Shown piece after piece: positions 17,582 to 27,200 of a stretch of DNA of 41,794 nucleotides. A program made the position numbers and the translations under genes. Source of the stretch: Actinomycetes bacterium (GTDB lineage: Bacteria > Actinomycetota > Acidimicrobiia > IMCC26256 > PALSA-610); assembly GCA_025463905.1 (NCBI GenBank), contig JAODBJ010000147.1:1-41794 (forward strand), given 5' to 3'. Position 1 is the stretch's first letter. Every line of letters starts with the position of its first letter. The notes beneath the pieces were generated by a model. The model searched no databases. It was not told the DNA's origin and saw nothing but the letters and a program-made list of their open reading frames with translations.

Positions 17582-18595
17582 GTGTCCCGGATGATCCTGG
17601 TTCGCATCGGTTCACTCATGGTCGTCTTGCTCGTGCTCACGCTCGCCGTGTTCATGATCAAGGCCGTGCTGCCGGCCGACCCGGTCCGGGCCGCCGTAGG
17701 TGCCCAGGCGAGCGAGGAGATCGTGCAGGCCAAGCGGCACGAGCTCGGCTACGACAAGCCGCTGCCGAACCAGTACGTGCGCTTCCTCGGCAACGTGATG
17801 CACGGCGACTTTGGCGACTCGCTTCGCACCCGCCGTCCGGTGCTCGACGACATCAACCGATACGCACCGGCAACGATCGAGCTTGCGCTTTGCGCCGCGC
17901 TTCTCGCCGGTTTCCTCGGCATCCTCCTCGGTTTGTGGTCCGCGCACGGCGGGCGGGGCTCGGGGAGCGCGCGCGTCACGATGCTCGCGTTCGCGTCGGC
18001 ACCCACGTTCTTTCTCGGGATCTTGCTCCTCTTGCTGTTCTACGGACGGTTGCATTGGCTGCCGGCGTCCGGCCGGCTGAGCAACAAACACGTCGACAGT
18101 GGACCGACCGGTTTCTTGATCATCGACTCGCTCATCCATCGCAACCCGGGCGAGTTGGTCGACGCGTTGCAGCATCTCGCCATACCGGCGGTGTGCCTCG
18201 CGCTCGGTCCTGCCGTCGCGATCGGTCGGGTGTTGCGCAGTTCGCTGCTCGACGTGATGCGCCAGGATTACGTGCGAACAGCACGCGCCAAGGGCCTGTC
18301 GGAGTGGATGGTGGTGCTGCGCCACGCGTTGCGCAACGCGTCCGGCCCGGCGCTGTCGATGGCCGGACTACAGGTCGGTCTGTTACTCGCCGGCGTGGTT
18401 GTCGTCGAACTCGTGTTCGCGTGGCCCGGTCTCGGCCTGTACACGCAGCAATCGATCCAGCAGGCCGACTTCCCGGCGATCATCGGCATCACGCTCGTGT
18501 TGGGCATCGCGTACGTCGCAATCAACGCAATCGTCGACGTCATGCAACTCGTCGCGGACCCAAGACTCCGGGTCGTCGGAAGAGCGGTGGCATAG
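17582..18595 (+). CDS. Opp/Dpp-type ABC transporter permease (DppB-like)
   Basis: KRHELGYDKPLPNQYVRFLGNVMHGDFGDSLRTRRPVLDDI; LDVMRQDYVRTARAKGLSEWMVVLRHALRNA. Confidence 0.88.
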   Translation: MSRMILVRIGSLMVVLLVLTLAVFMIKAVLPADPVRAAVGAQASEEIVQAKRHELGYDKPLPNQYVRFLGNVMHGDFGDSLRTRRPVLDDINRYAPATIELALCAALLAGFLGILLGLWSAHGGRGSGSARVTMLAFASAPTFFLGILLLLLFYGRLHWLPASGRLSNKHVDSGPTGFLIIDSLIHRNPGELVDALQHLAIPAVCLALGPAVAIGRVLRSSLLDVMRQDYVRTARAKGLSEWMVVLRHALRNASGPALSMAGLQVGLLLAGVVVVELVFAWPGLGLYTQQSIQQADFPAIIGITLVLGIAYVAINAIVDVMQLVADPRLRVVGRAVA

Positions 18596-20692
18596 GTGAG
18601 CATCATGGAAATCGAACCCGCGACGATCGACTCCGGCGGCAACGGCAGCGGCAACGTTGTCGCGTCGGTGCGCGATCTCGAAGTTGAGTTCAAAACCGGC
18701 AAGGGCATCGTGCGCGCGCTTCGAGGCGTGTCGCTCGACATCCATGCCGGCGAAGTCGTCGCGCTCGTCGGTGAGTCGGGATCGGGCAAGAGCGTCTTCG
18801 GCATGTCGTTGCTCGGACTCCTGCAAACGTCGGCGCGACCGACGATTCGCGGGCAAGTCCATGTCGCCGGCATCGACATGCTGCACGGCGCCGGCGGCGT
18901 CCGCCGCCGCGTCCGCCAAGAATTGCTCGGCGCGGTGTTCCAAGACCCGCTCACGTCGCTGAACCCGACGATGCGTGTCGGCCGTCAACTCCTCGAACGG
19001 GGCATCGACCGTGAACGGGCGCTGCGCCAACTGGGCGAAGCCGGTGTTCCCGACCCCGAGCGCCGGTTCCGCCAGTACCCGCACGAGTTGTCGGGTGGGT
19101 TGCGCCAGCGGGTGATGATCGCGATGGCGCTCGGTGGCCGCGGCGACATCGACCAGTCCCGGCGGCGTAAGAAGCGCCACGCACCGGTGGTGGACCTCGC
19201 CGGGGCGGAGGCGGCGGAGCTGCCGGTGACCGTGGCGCACGACGCGAGCGACGCGCCTCGCCTCATCGTCGCCGACGAACCGACCACCGCGCTCGACGTG
19301 AGCGTGCAAGCCCAAGTGGTGTTGCTGTTCGACCGGCTGCGGCGCGAGCACGGCTGCGCGGTGCTGCTCGTCACCCACGACCTCGGTGTCGCCGCGTCGA
19401 TTGCCGATCGGGTGGTCGTGCTCTACGGCGGGCGAGTCTGCGAGGTCGGCCCGGCCGCGAGCGTGCTGCGCGATCCCGCGCACCCCTACACGAAGGCGCT
19501 CCTCGCGGCGCGCCTGTCGGTCGACGGAACGACGGTACGCACCGATCCGATGCCCGGCGATCCGCCGAACCCGCTCGCGCTGCCACCCGGTTGCGCGTTC
19601 GCGCCACGGTGCTCGTCGGCCACGGTGGAATGCGAGGTCGAACCGCCCGAACTGACGCCGCGCGCGCGCGAGCACGCGGGGGAGGTCGCGTGCCTGCATC
19701 CATGCAGCGTCGGCGAGGCTGATGCAAGCACGTCGCGGGTTGCGGTGACGATGACGCGCGTTGCGTCGCCGCGCCCGGCGGGCGCCGGCGACGCGCTGGA
19801 GCTCGTCGACGTGAGCAAGACATACGAGGTCAACGGGGGCGGGCTCGGCAAGGCGAAGCTCGTCGCGGTCGATTCGGTGACGCTCACGGTGCCCGCGCGA
19901 GGTTCGGTCGCGCTGGTGGGGGAGAGCGGGTGCGGCAAGACAACCACGTTGCGCATCGCGACCGGTCTCCTCCAACCGGACCGCGGGTCGGTGCGTTGGG
20001 CGCCCGACGGTGGCCGCCCGCAACTCATCTTCCAAGACTGCGGAAGTTCGCTCACGCCGTGGATGTCGATCGGCATGCAGGTCGAGGAGCGGCTCCGAAT
20101 GCTCGGTGTGCCAAAGGGGCAGCGCCAAGCGAAGGCGCTCGACTATCTCGGTCGGGTCGGTCTCGATCGGCGAGCATCGGAGTCGAAGCCGCGCGAGTTG
20201 TCGGGTGGTCAGCGCCAGCGCGCAGTGATCGCGCGAGCGCTGGCATCCGATCCGAAGCTGCTCGTCTGCGACGAACCGGTAAGCGCGCTCGACGCGTCGC
20301 TCGCTGTCCGCGTCCTCACGCTGCTCGAATCGCTGCGCGACGATCTCGGCGTCGCGCTGCTCGTCGTCACCCACGACCTCGCCGCGGCGCGCCGCATCGC
20401 GGACGAGGTGGCCGTGATGTACCTCGGCGCGATCGTGGAGCAGGCACCGGCGGATGTGCTGTTCGAACACCCGTCGCATCCGTATACGCAGGGTTTGATC
20501 GCCGCGAGCCCGACGACCGAGCCGGGACGTCTTTCGCCGACCCTCGCGGGCGAGGCGCCGAGCGCGATCGGCGAACGGCACGGCTGCGCGTTCGCGCCTC
20601 GTTGCCCCGTCGCGACCGAGGTGTGCGTCGAGGAGACGCCGGAGTTCAAGGTTCGCGGCGCCGGCTTACCCGTCGCCTGTCATCACGCCTGA
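18596..20692 (+). CDS. Fused double Opp/Dpp-type ABC ATPase (DppD-DppF fusion)
   Basis: Two Walker A (GESGSGKS; GESGCGKT), two signature motifs (LSGGLRQRV; LSGGQRQRA), two Walker B (LIVADEPTTALD; LLVCDEPVSALD), each half ending in a Cys-containing oligopeptide-ABC C-terminal region (GCAFAPRC...). Confidence 0.9.
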   Translation: MSIMEIEPATIDSGGNGSGNVVASVRDLEVEFKTGKGIVRALRGVSLDIHAGEVVALVGESGSGKSVFGMSLLGLLQTSARPTIRGQVHVAGIDMLHGAGGVRRRVRQELLGAVFQDPLTSLNPTMRVGRQLLERGIDRERALRQLGEAGVPDPERRFRQYPHELSGGLRQRVMIAMALGGRGDIDQSRRRKKRHAPVVDLAGAEAAELPVTVAHDASDAPRLIVADEPTTALDVSVQAQVVLLFDRLRREHGCAVLLVTHDLGVAASIADRVVVLYGGRVCEVGPAASVLRDPAHPYTKALLAARLSVDGTTVRTDPMPGDPPNPLALPPGCAFAPRCSSATVECEVEPPELTPRAREHAGEVACLHPCSVGEADASTSRVAVTMTRVASPRPAGAGDALELVDVSKTYEVNGGGLGKAKLVAVDSVTLTVPARGSVALVGESGCGKTTTLRIATGLLQPDRGSVRWAPDGGRPQLIFQDCGSSLTPWMSIGMQVEERLRMLGVPKGQRQAKALDYLGRVGLDRRASESKPRELSGGQRQRAVIARALASDPKLLVCDEPVSALDASLAVRVLTLLESLRDDLGVALLVVTHDLAAARRIADEVAVMYLGAIVEQAPADVLFEHPSHPYTQGLIAASPTTEPGRLSPTLAGEAPSAIGERHGCAFAPRCPVATEVCVEETPEFKVRGAGLPVACHHA

Positions 20693-20716
20693 AATCGTGT
20701 TGACGGGGCCACCGAA

Positions 20717-20771
20717 CTGGTTTTGATCTCAAAAACCGGCCGCTTTCGGGGTCTTTCTGAGATCAAAACCC
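20717..20771. repeat. Palindromic element copy A (13-bp perfect terminal inverted repeats)
   Basis: GGTTTTGATCTCA (20719-20731) ... TGAGATCAAAACC (20758-20770); related to copy B at 31110-31164. Confidence 0.85.
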
Positions 20772-21605
20772 CATTCTTTCGTCCCAGGTGGGGTAGCCGA
20801 GCTCGCGGGTGAAGGCGGGCCACACGTCGGGATCGTGACCCGGCAGCAGGCGGTACCCGCGCGCGGCGGCGATCGACTTCAGCCGCCGGATTGCTTCGAC
20901 GGTCTGTTCGGGCGGCATCCCGATCGCGTGGCCGACGGGTAGCTCGTCGTCGAGGTTCTCCTGAAGATCGGCGGCATCGAACGCGAACACGTACCCGCCG
21001 CCACCGACCGACTCGTCGAGATCGATCACGAAGCTTTGATGCCCCGGCGAATGCCCGGCGGTGAGTACCGCGGTGACGCCGGGCGCGATCTCGACGTCGC
21101 CGTCGGCGACGTGCCAGTCGATGTTCGGGTCGTCGACATCGACGCGGAACATCGCGTTGCGTTCCGGTTCTGGGTGCGGCGAGTCCAGCACGTACTCGAG
21201 TTCCGCGCGCTGCGCGAACACCGGTACCTCACCGGCGAACCAGCGCAACCCGCCCGAGTGGTCGAGATGGAAGTGGCTCACGCCCACTGCGGTAACGATC
21301 GACGGGTCGAGGCCCACGAGGTCGAACGCGGCGACGAGTGGATCGCGCACCGGGTCCGGGAGTTCTGCTTCGTAGTCGCCGAGGCTGTCGTTGAACCGGC
21401 GCCGGAACGGGACGTCGCGTACGAACGCCGGGTTGAAGCCCGTGTCGAGCAACAGCCAGCCGCCGTCCACTTCGCACAGCACTCCGGGCACCGGTTCTCG
21501 CATCCGGATCGACGGGTCCGCGCCGTATACGGACACCGACTTGCCCAGGTGCTCCCATCCGAAGGTGAGCGGTACGACTCGCCGTACGCCGCTCATCGTG
21601 CGCAC
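20763..21605 (-). CDS. MBL-fold metallo-hydrolase (N-acyl homoserine lactonase-like)
   Basis: SHFHLDHSGG, GHSPGHQS, FAFDAADL, LLPGHDPDVW; GTG 21605 or ATG 21596 start. Confidence 0.8.
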   Translation of the reverse strand: MRTMSGVRRVVPLTFGWEHLGKSVSVYGADPSIRMREPVPGVLCEVDGGWLLLDTGFNPAFVRDVPFRRRFNDSLGDYEAELPDPVRDPLVAAFDLVGLDPSIVTAVGVSHFHLDHSGGLRWFAGEVPVFAQRAELEYVLDSPHPEPERNAMFRVDVDDPNIDWHVADGDVEIAPGVTAVLTAGHSPGHQSFVIDLDESVGGGGYVFAFDAADLQENLDDELPVGHAIGMPPEQTVEAIRRLKSIAAARGYRLLPGHDPDVWPAFTRELGYPTWDERMGF

Positions 21606-21676
21606 ATGGTTTCATGTTCACGATGCCGTGACGTTTCCGACATCGCCTGGTCTTCCCATCGACGGAGCATCGTTGC

Positions 21677-22516
21677 GTGACCCTTCCTGTGATTGATCCA
21701 TGGTTCGCTCGTCGTCGCGTCGACGACCGCATCACCCTGCTGTGGGAACCGCACGTCGACCGGCTCGTGCAGTGCAACATCTGGCACGTGCGCGGCCGCG
21801 ACCGCGACCTCCTCGTCGACACCGGCCTCGGAATCGCGTCGCTGCGTAGTGCCGCCACTGACCTGTTCGACAACCGCCTGCTCGCCGTGGCGACGCACTT
21901 CCACTACGACCACACCGGCAGCCTGCACGAGTTCGACCAGCGCGCGATCCATCGCGCCGAGGCCGCGGTGATCGCGGAAGAAGGCGGGATCGGCGGTGGG
22001 CTCGTCGTCGCCGACATTCCCGACGACGTACGCGACGCGATCGTCACCGGCGGGTATCCCCTCGACGACGACCTGCTCGTCAGTGCGGTGCCCGACGCTG
22101 GTTATGACCCGTCGACCTACACCGTGCCGCCCACCGCGCCCACGATCGTGCTCGACGAAGGCGACGTCATCGACCTGGGCGACAGCGCGTTCGAGGTGCT
22201 GCACCTGCCCGGCCATTCGCCTGGGAGCATCGGCCTCTGGGAGGCGTCGACCGCGACGTTGTTTTCGGGCGACGCGCTTTACGACGGCCCCCTGCTCGAC
22301 GAAGTGCCCGGCGCCGACATCGAGGCCTACATCACGACGATGGAACGCCTGCGCGATCTGCCGGCCGGCGTGGTGCACGCAGGTCACGACCCGAGCTTCG
22401 GGCGCGAACGTCTCGTCGAGCTCACGACGGCGTACCTCGACATGCGTAAGCCCGGTCATGGCAACGTTGCCGCACTGTCGTCCGCGGCGGGCTCCGCGTT
22501 CCCCGAACCCAAGTAG
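21677..22516 (+). CDS. MBL-fold metallo-hydrolase
   Basis: DLLVDTGLG, ATHFHYDHTGS, LPGHSPGSIGLW, LFSGDALYDG, VHAGHDPSFG. Confidence 0.85.
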   Translation: MTLPVIDPWFARRRVDDRITLLWEPHVDRLVQCNIWHVRGRDRDLLVDTGLGIASLRSAATDLFDNRLLAVATHFHYDHTGSLHEFDQRAIHRAEAAVIAEEGGIGGGLVVADIPDDVRDAIVTGGYPLDDDLLVSAVPDAGYDPSTYTVPPTAPTIVLDEGDVIDLGDSAFEVLHLPGHSPGSIGLWEASTATLFSGDALYDGPLLDEVPGADIEAYITTMERLRDLPAGVVHAGHDPSFGRERLVELTTAYLDMRKPGHGNVAALSSAAGSAFPEPK

Positions 22517-24240
22517 GCCCGCCAGCCGCCGAAGTCGGTGATCTCTCGTGCGTGTTCGAGCGCGTACGGCTCGCAGACGAAGCCCGGCACCCAGGTTCCG
22601 TCGGCGAGTTCGAGCGAGCCGATCCCGAGGGGCGTGCGCACACCGGCGACGAAGCGCCCGAACGCGGCGTCGTCGAGCGCCCACACTTCGACCTCGATCG
22701 CGCGGCCGCGTTCGGTGTCGCGCACGAGGCCGGGCTTGGGCGGCGTGACACGCAGGTCGAACAGCCGGTAGCTGAAGCTTGTCGTCGTCTGCGCGACGAA
22801 GCTTCCGCGGAGGTCGCGCAGTTGCGCATTGAGCGGCTGGCCGCGCAGGTGAGCGCCCGCGACTGCGACCAGGTGTTGCGACGCCGTCGATGGCGGTGCG
22901 AATGTCGGTGTCACTTCGTCGCGATAGGTCGAGGCGAGCGCAAGCAGCGCTCGGTCCGCGAAGGCGGGACCGATGAACGACACGCCGAACGGCAAGCCGG
23001 ACGCGCGCCGGCCCGCGGGGACCGCGATCCCTGCGAGGTCGAGTGGGTTGACGAAGTTGGTGTACGCACCGAGTTCCCGGCTCGTTGCGATCGGCGCCGC
23101 GAGCGCATCCGCGATGGTGGGATGCCGAGCAATTGTCGGCAAGAACATCGCGTCGATCGTGCGCCAGAGCGGTTTCGTCGCGGCGTGGACCCGTTCCAAG
23201 CGATCGAGGGCACGGAAGGCCGATGGTCCGTCGTATCCGGCGGCTTCGAGCACGATCTTGCGCACGGAGGGGTCGACTGCGTCCGGGTCGGCGGCGACGA
23301 ACTGGCCGAACGCGGCGTAGCGCTCGGCGATGATGGCACTCTCGTAGAGGAGTGTGGCCGCCTCGTGAAACGGTTCGAAGTCGAACGGCACGAGCGTCGC
23401 ACCGGTGGCGTCGAGTGCGTCGAGCGCGGCTTCGTAGCAGACGGCTGCATCGTTGTCGCCGAACCAATCGAGGGTTCGCGGCACGCCGATCCTCCATTGC
23501 GCGGGCGCCGGGAAATCGGTGCCCGCGCGTGCGTACGGATCGTCGGGGTCGCGGTCGGCAACGACGCCGAACACGCGCGCGACATCGCGGCACGACGGTG
23601 CGAACACCGATACGCAATCGAGTGACCACGCGGCAGGGACCACACCGCGGGTCGTGAGTCGTCCCCGACTGGGCTTCATGCCGACGACGCCGCAACACGC
23701 GGCCGGCACGCGTCCGGATCCGGCGGTGTCGGTGCCGAGCGCGAAGGCCACGTCGCCTCGCGCGACCACCGTTGCAGAGCCCGAACTCGAGCCGCCCGCG
23801 ATGTACGCGGAGTCGATCGGGTTCGCGCAGATCCCGAAGTCGGGTGAGCGCACGCCGACCAGCCCGGTGGCGAACTGGTCCATGTTGGTCTTGCCCGCGA
23901 AGATCGCGCCCGCGTCGAGCAGATGTTGCACGACCGGTGCCGACTCTTCGGCGACGTACGCGAAGCTGCGTACTCCGGCGGTTGTGGGGACGTCCGCGAC
24001 GTCGATGTTGTCCTTCACCGCGAACGGCACACCCCGCAGCGGCAGGACGTCGGTCTCGGGCCGCTCGGCGAGCTCGCGTACCCGGGCCCGAAGTTCGTCT
24101 TCGCCGACGGCGTAGGTCCACGCCGTGGTTGGCGGGGCTGCGCCGCGTCGCGTGAGAAGTTCGTCGACGAGCGCGTCGAGGTTCGTGGCTGCGAGTGCCT
24201 GTGCGTCCTCGATTGCCCAGTGGCGGCTGGTTTCAGGCAT
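22456..24240 (-). CDS. atzF: Allophanate hydrolase
   Basis: Amidase signature GGSSSGSATVVARGDVAFALGTDTAGSGRVPAACCGVVGMKPSRGR plus the allophanate hydrolase-type C-terminal domain (GAHLRGQPLNAQL...GFVCEPYALEHAREITDFGGWRAYL); adjacent to the carboxylase. Confidence 0.9.
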   Translation of the reverse strand: MPETSRHWAIEDAQALAATNLDALVDELLTRRGAAPPTTAWTYAVGEDELRARVRELAERPETDVLPLRGVPFAVKDNIDVADVPTTAGVRSFAYVAEESAPVVQHLLDAGAIFAGKTNMDQFATGLVGVRSPDFGICANPIDSAYIAGGSSSGSATVVARGDVAFALGTDTAGSGRVPAACCGVVGMKPSRGRLTTRGVVPAAWSLDCVSVFAPSCRDVARVFGVVADRDPDDPYARAGTDFPAPAQWRIGVPRTLDWFGDNDAAVCYEAALDALDATGATLVPFDFEPFHEAATLLYESAIIAERYAAFGQFVAADPDAVDPSVRKIVLEAAGYDGPSAFRALDRLERVHAATKPLWRTIDAMFLPTIARHPTIADALAAPIATSRELGAYTNFVNPLDLAGIAVPAGRRASGLPFGVSFIGPAFADRALLALASTYRDEVTPTFAPPSTASQHLVAVAGAHLRGQPLNAQLRDLRGSFVAQTTTSFSYRLFDLRVTPPKPGLVRDTERGRAIEVEVWALDDAAFGRFVAGVRTPLGIGSLELADGTWVPGFVCEPYALEHAREITDFGGWRAYLGSGNAEPAADDSAATLP

Positions 24241-27200
24241 CAGCGACCAGTACGACGAGTGGTGATCCCGGCGACACCATCTGGCCCTCTTTGCACACCA
24301 CGCGATGCACGATGCCGGCGACCGGTGCCGTGACGACGGTCTCCATTTTCATGGCTTCGATTGTCACGAGGTGGTCGCCGGCCGCAACCGCGCGACCCTC
24401 TCGCGTGTCGATCCTCCAGACACACGCGGACATGAAGGCCTCGACCACTACCGCACCATCGGGCAACGGATCACTGCCGAGGTCGTCGAGCGCGGTGTCG
24501 AGCGCGCCCAGCGCGGCGTTGTCGGCGGCCGCGAACTCGCCTCGCCGTTCCCAGTCGGCGCGTTCGAGGTCGAACGCGGTTTGACGTTGCGAACGGAACC
24601 GTTCGATGTCGTCGCGGTGTTCGTCGACGAACGCGCGGTGTTCGGCGCGTCGGAAACGACCCTCTTCGATCTCGAGCTCGAGGCGGCCCGCGTGCGCGTC
24701 GGCGCGCAACTCCAGCAGCTCGTCGGCGGCGACGGGGTACCAGCGGATGCGGTCGAAGAAGCGCAACAGCCACGGCTCACGAGCGTTGGCGTGCGGTCCG
24801 GCGCCGTAGCGATGCCAAACCGGCACTGTCCGACCCACTAACTGGTACCCGCCCGGGCCTTCCATCCCGTACACGCACAGGTACGCGCCGCCGATGCCCA
24901 CCGCGTTTTCGGGTGTCCACGTGCGCGCCGGGTTGTACTTCGTCGTCACAAGACGGTGGCGCGGATCGACCGGCACCGCGACCGGAGCACCGAGGTAGAC
25001 GTCGCCCAGGCCGAGCACCAGGTACTCGGCGTCGAACACGATGCGGCGAACGTCGTCGACGGTCGCGAGACCATTGATTCGGCGGATGAACTCGATGTTC
25101 CACGGGCACCAAGGCGCGTCGTCTCGCACCGACTGCATGTAACGCGAAATGGCCTCGCGTATCGCAGGGTCGTCCCACGACAGCGGCATGTGCACGATCC
25201 GACTCGGTACTTCGAAGTCGTCGAGCGCCGGCAACTCTTGCTCGGCCGAGCGCACGATCGTGAGCAGTCGCTCCATGCTCAACGACGTTCCGTCGACCTG
25301 CACCTGCAGGGAACGGATGCCGGGCGTCGTCTCGACGATGCCCGAAATGTGAGCGTCGTCGAGCCACGCTGCGAGCGCGTGGGCGCGCAACCGCAGGTCG
25401 AGATCCAGCACCATCGGGCCGTACTCGACCAGCAGCGCGCGATCACCAGACCGGCGGTACGTGACACTTGGCGTGTCGCCGTGCGCGGGAAGCGCGTCGA
25501 GCACCGTCGGGTGCAGCGGCGCACGTTTCGAAGCCAGGTTCGCGGTCACGGCTGGAGGATCGACCCGTGTGAAGCGCACGGTGTTCCCCGGCGCGAGTTG
25601 CCCGAGCTTCCACCGTTCGCCGGCGACGACCGTGAACGGGCAGACGAAACCGCCGAGGCTCGGGCCGTCGGGACCGAGCAGGATCGGCATATCGCCGGTG
25701 AAGTCGACCGCGCCCACGACATAGGGCGTGTCGTGGATGTTCGACGGGTGAAGTCCGGCTTCGCCACCGTCGGTGCGTGCCCACGCGGGTTTGGGTCCGA
25801 CGAGGCGCACGCCGGTTCGCGACGAGTTGTAATGGACGCTCCAGGCGGTCGTGTACAACGCCTCGATGCCCTCGTCGGTGAAGAACTCGGGTGCACCGTG
25901 CGGGCCGTCGAGGACCGCGAGTTCCCAATTCTCGACGAATGCGGGGGGCGTAACGGGGAGCGCCGGCGCGGGCGCGGCCGGCGCTGCCGTCTCGGTGCCG
26001 GCCGCGATTCGCAGCACATCGCCGGCGCGCAACGCCCGGCCGCCGTGACCGCCGAAGTTGCCCAACGTGAACGTCGACGCGCTCCCGAGATAGTCGGGAA
26101 CATCGAAACCGCCCCGCACGAGCAGGTACGAACGCAATCCGGGACCGTCGACGGCACCGACCGTGAGGACTGCGCCGGCCTTCACCTCGACGGGCTCCCA
26201 CCACGCGACAGGCGCGCCGTCGAGCGTCGCGCGCATACGCGCGCCGGCGAGGCAGATCCACGCCGCGACGTTGAAGCACAACGTCGGTCCGTCGGCGGTG
26301 CATTCAAGCCCGGGCGCGCCCGTCGGGTTCCCCAGGATCTCGTTACCGATCCGGAACGAGAGGTCGTCCATCGGGCCGCTCGGCGGCACCCCTACATGCC
26401 AGTAGCCGAGGCGTCCCGGATAGTCCTGCACGGTCGTCGCGGTACCGGGGTGCAACACGTCGACTGTCGGTGCCGTCCACGAGTGCTGCTCGAGCGACGA
26501 CGTCGTCACGGTGCCCGCCGCGAGCACGTCGGAACCGGCGAACGAACGGAGCAATTCGAGATTCGTCTCGATGCCGTCGACGCGCGTGTCGTCGAGCGCG
26601 CCGCGGAGGCAGGTGAGTGCCTCGTCGCGCGTTGGCGCGTCGACGACGATTTTGGCGAGCAACGGGTCGTAGTAGGTGCTGACCTCAGTGCCCGAAACGA
26701 CCCACGTGTCGACGCGCGCCGTGTTGGGCCACCGCGCCTGTGTCACCACACCGGCGGACGGCCGGAACTCGTGCGCGGGATCCTCGGCGTATACGCGGAC
26801 TTCGATCGCGTGCCCACGCGGCTCGTGCGTGTACGTGCGTACGGGAGTTGCGTCCCCGGCCGCGAGTCGCACCATCCACTCGACGAGGTCGACGCCCGTG
26901 ATCGCTTCCGTGACCGCGTGTTCTACCTGCAACCGCGTGTTGACCTCGAGGAAGAAGAACTCGTCGGTGCTCGCGTCGAAGACGAACTCCACCGTGCCGG
27001 CCGAGCGGTAGCACTCAGGTTCGAGGAGCCGGCGGGCCGCGTCGTGCAACGCGGTGCGTACGTCGGACGGGAGATTCGGTGCGGGCGCTTCTTCCACCAC
27101 CTTCTGCCGGCGCCGCTGGGTCGAGCAGTCGCGTTCGCCGAGGACCGCGACCAGTCCGGCGCCGTCGCCGAAGACCTGCACCTCGACATGGCGCGCTCGA

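Noticed and set aside
19610-19720. Cys-rich segment in the ABC ATPase as a novel metal site
   Set aside because: Matches the known Cys-containing C-terminal region of oligopeptide/dipeptide-type ABC ATPases; present in both halves.
18383-20581. 732-aa minus-strand ORF opposite the double ABC ATPase
   Set aside because: Shadow ORF from high GC codon bias; low-complexity Arg/His-rich translation with no motifs, while the plus strand has clear ATPase motifs.
21593-24121. 842-aa minus-strand ORF overlapping the allophanate hydrolase and MBL gene
   Set aside because: Arg-rich frame-shifted translation of the supported genes; no independent motif support.
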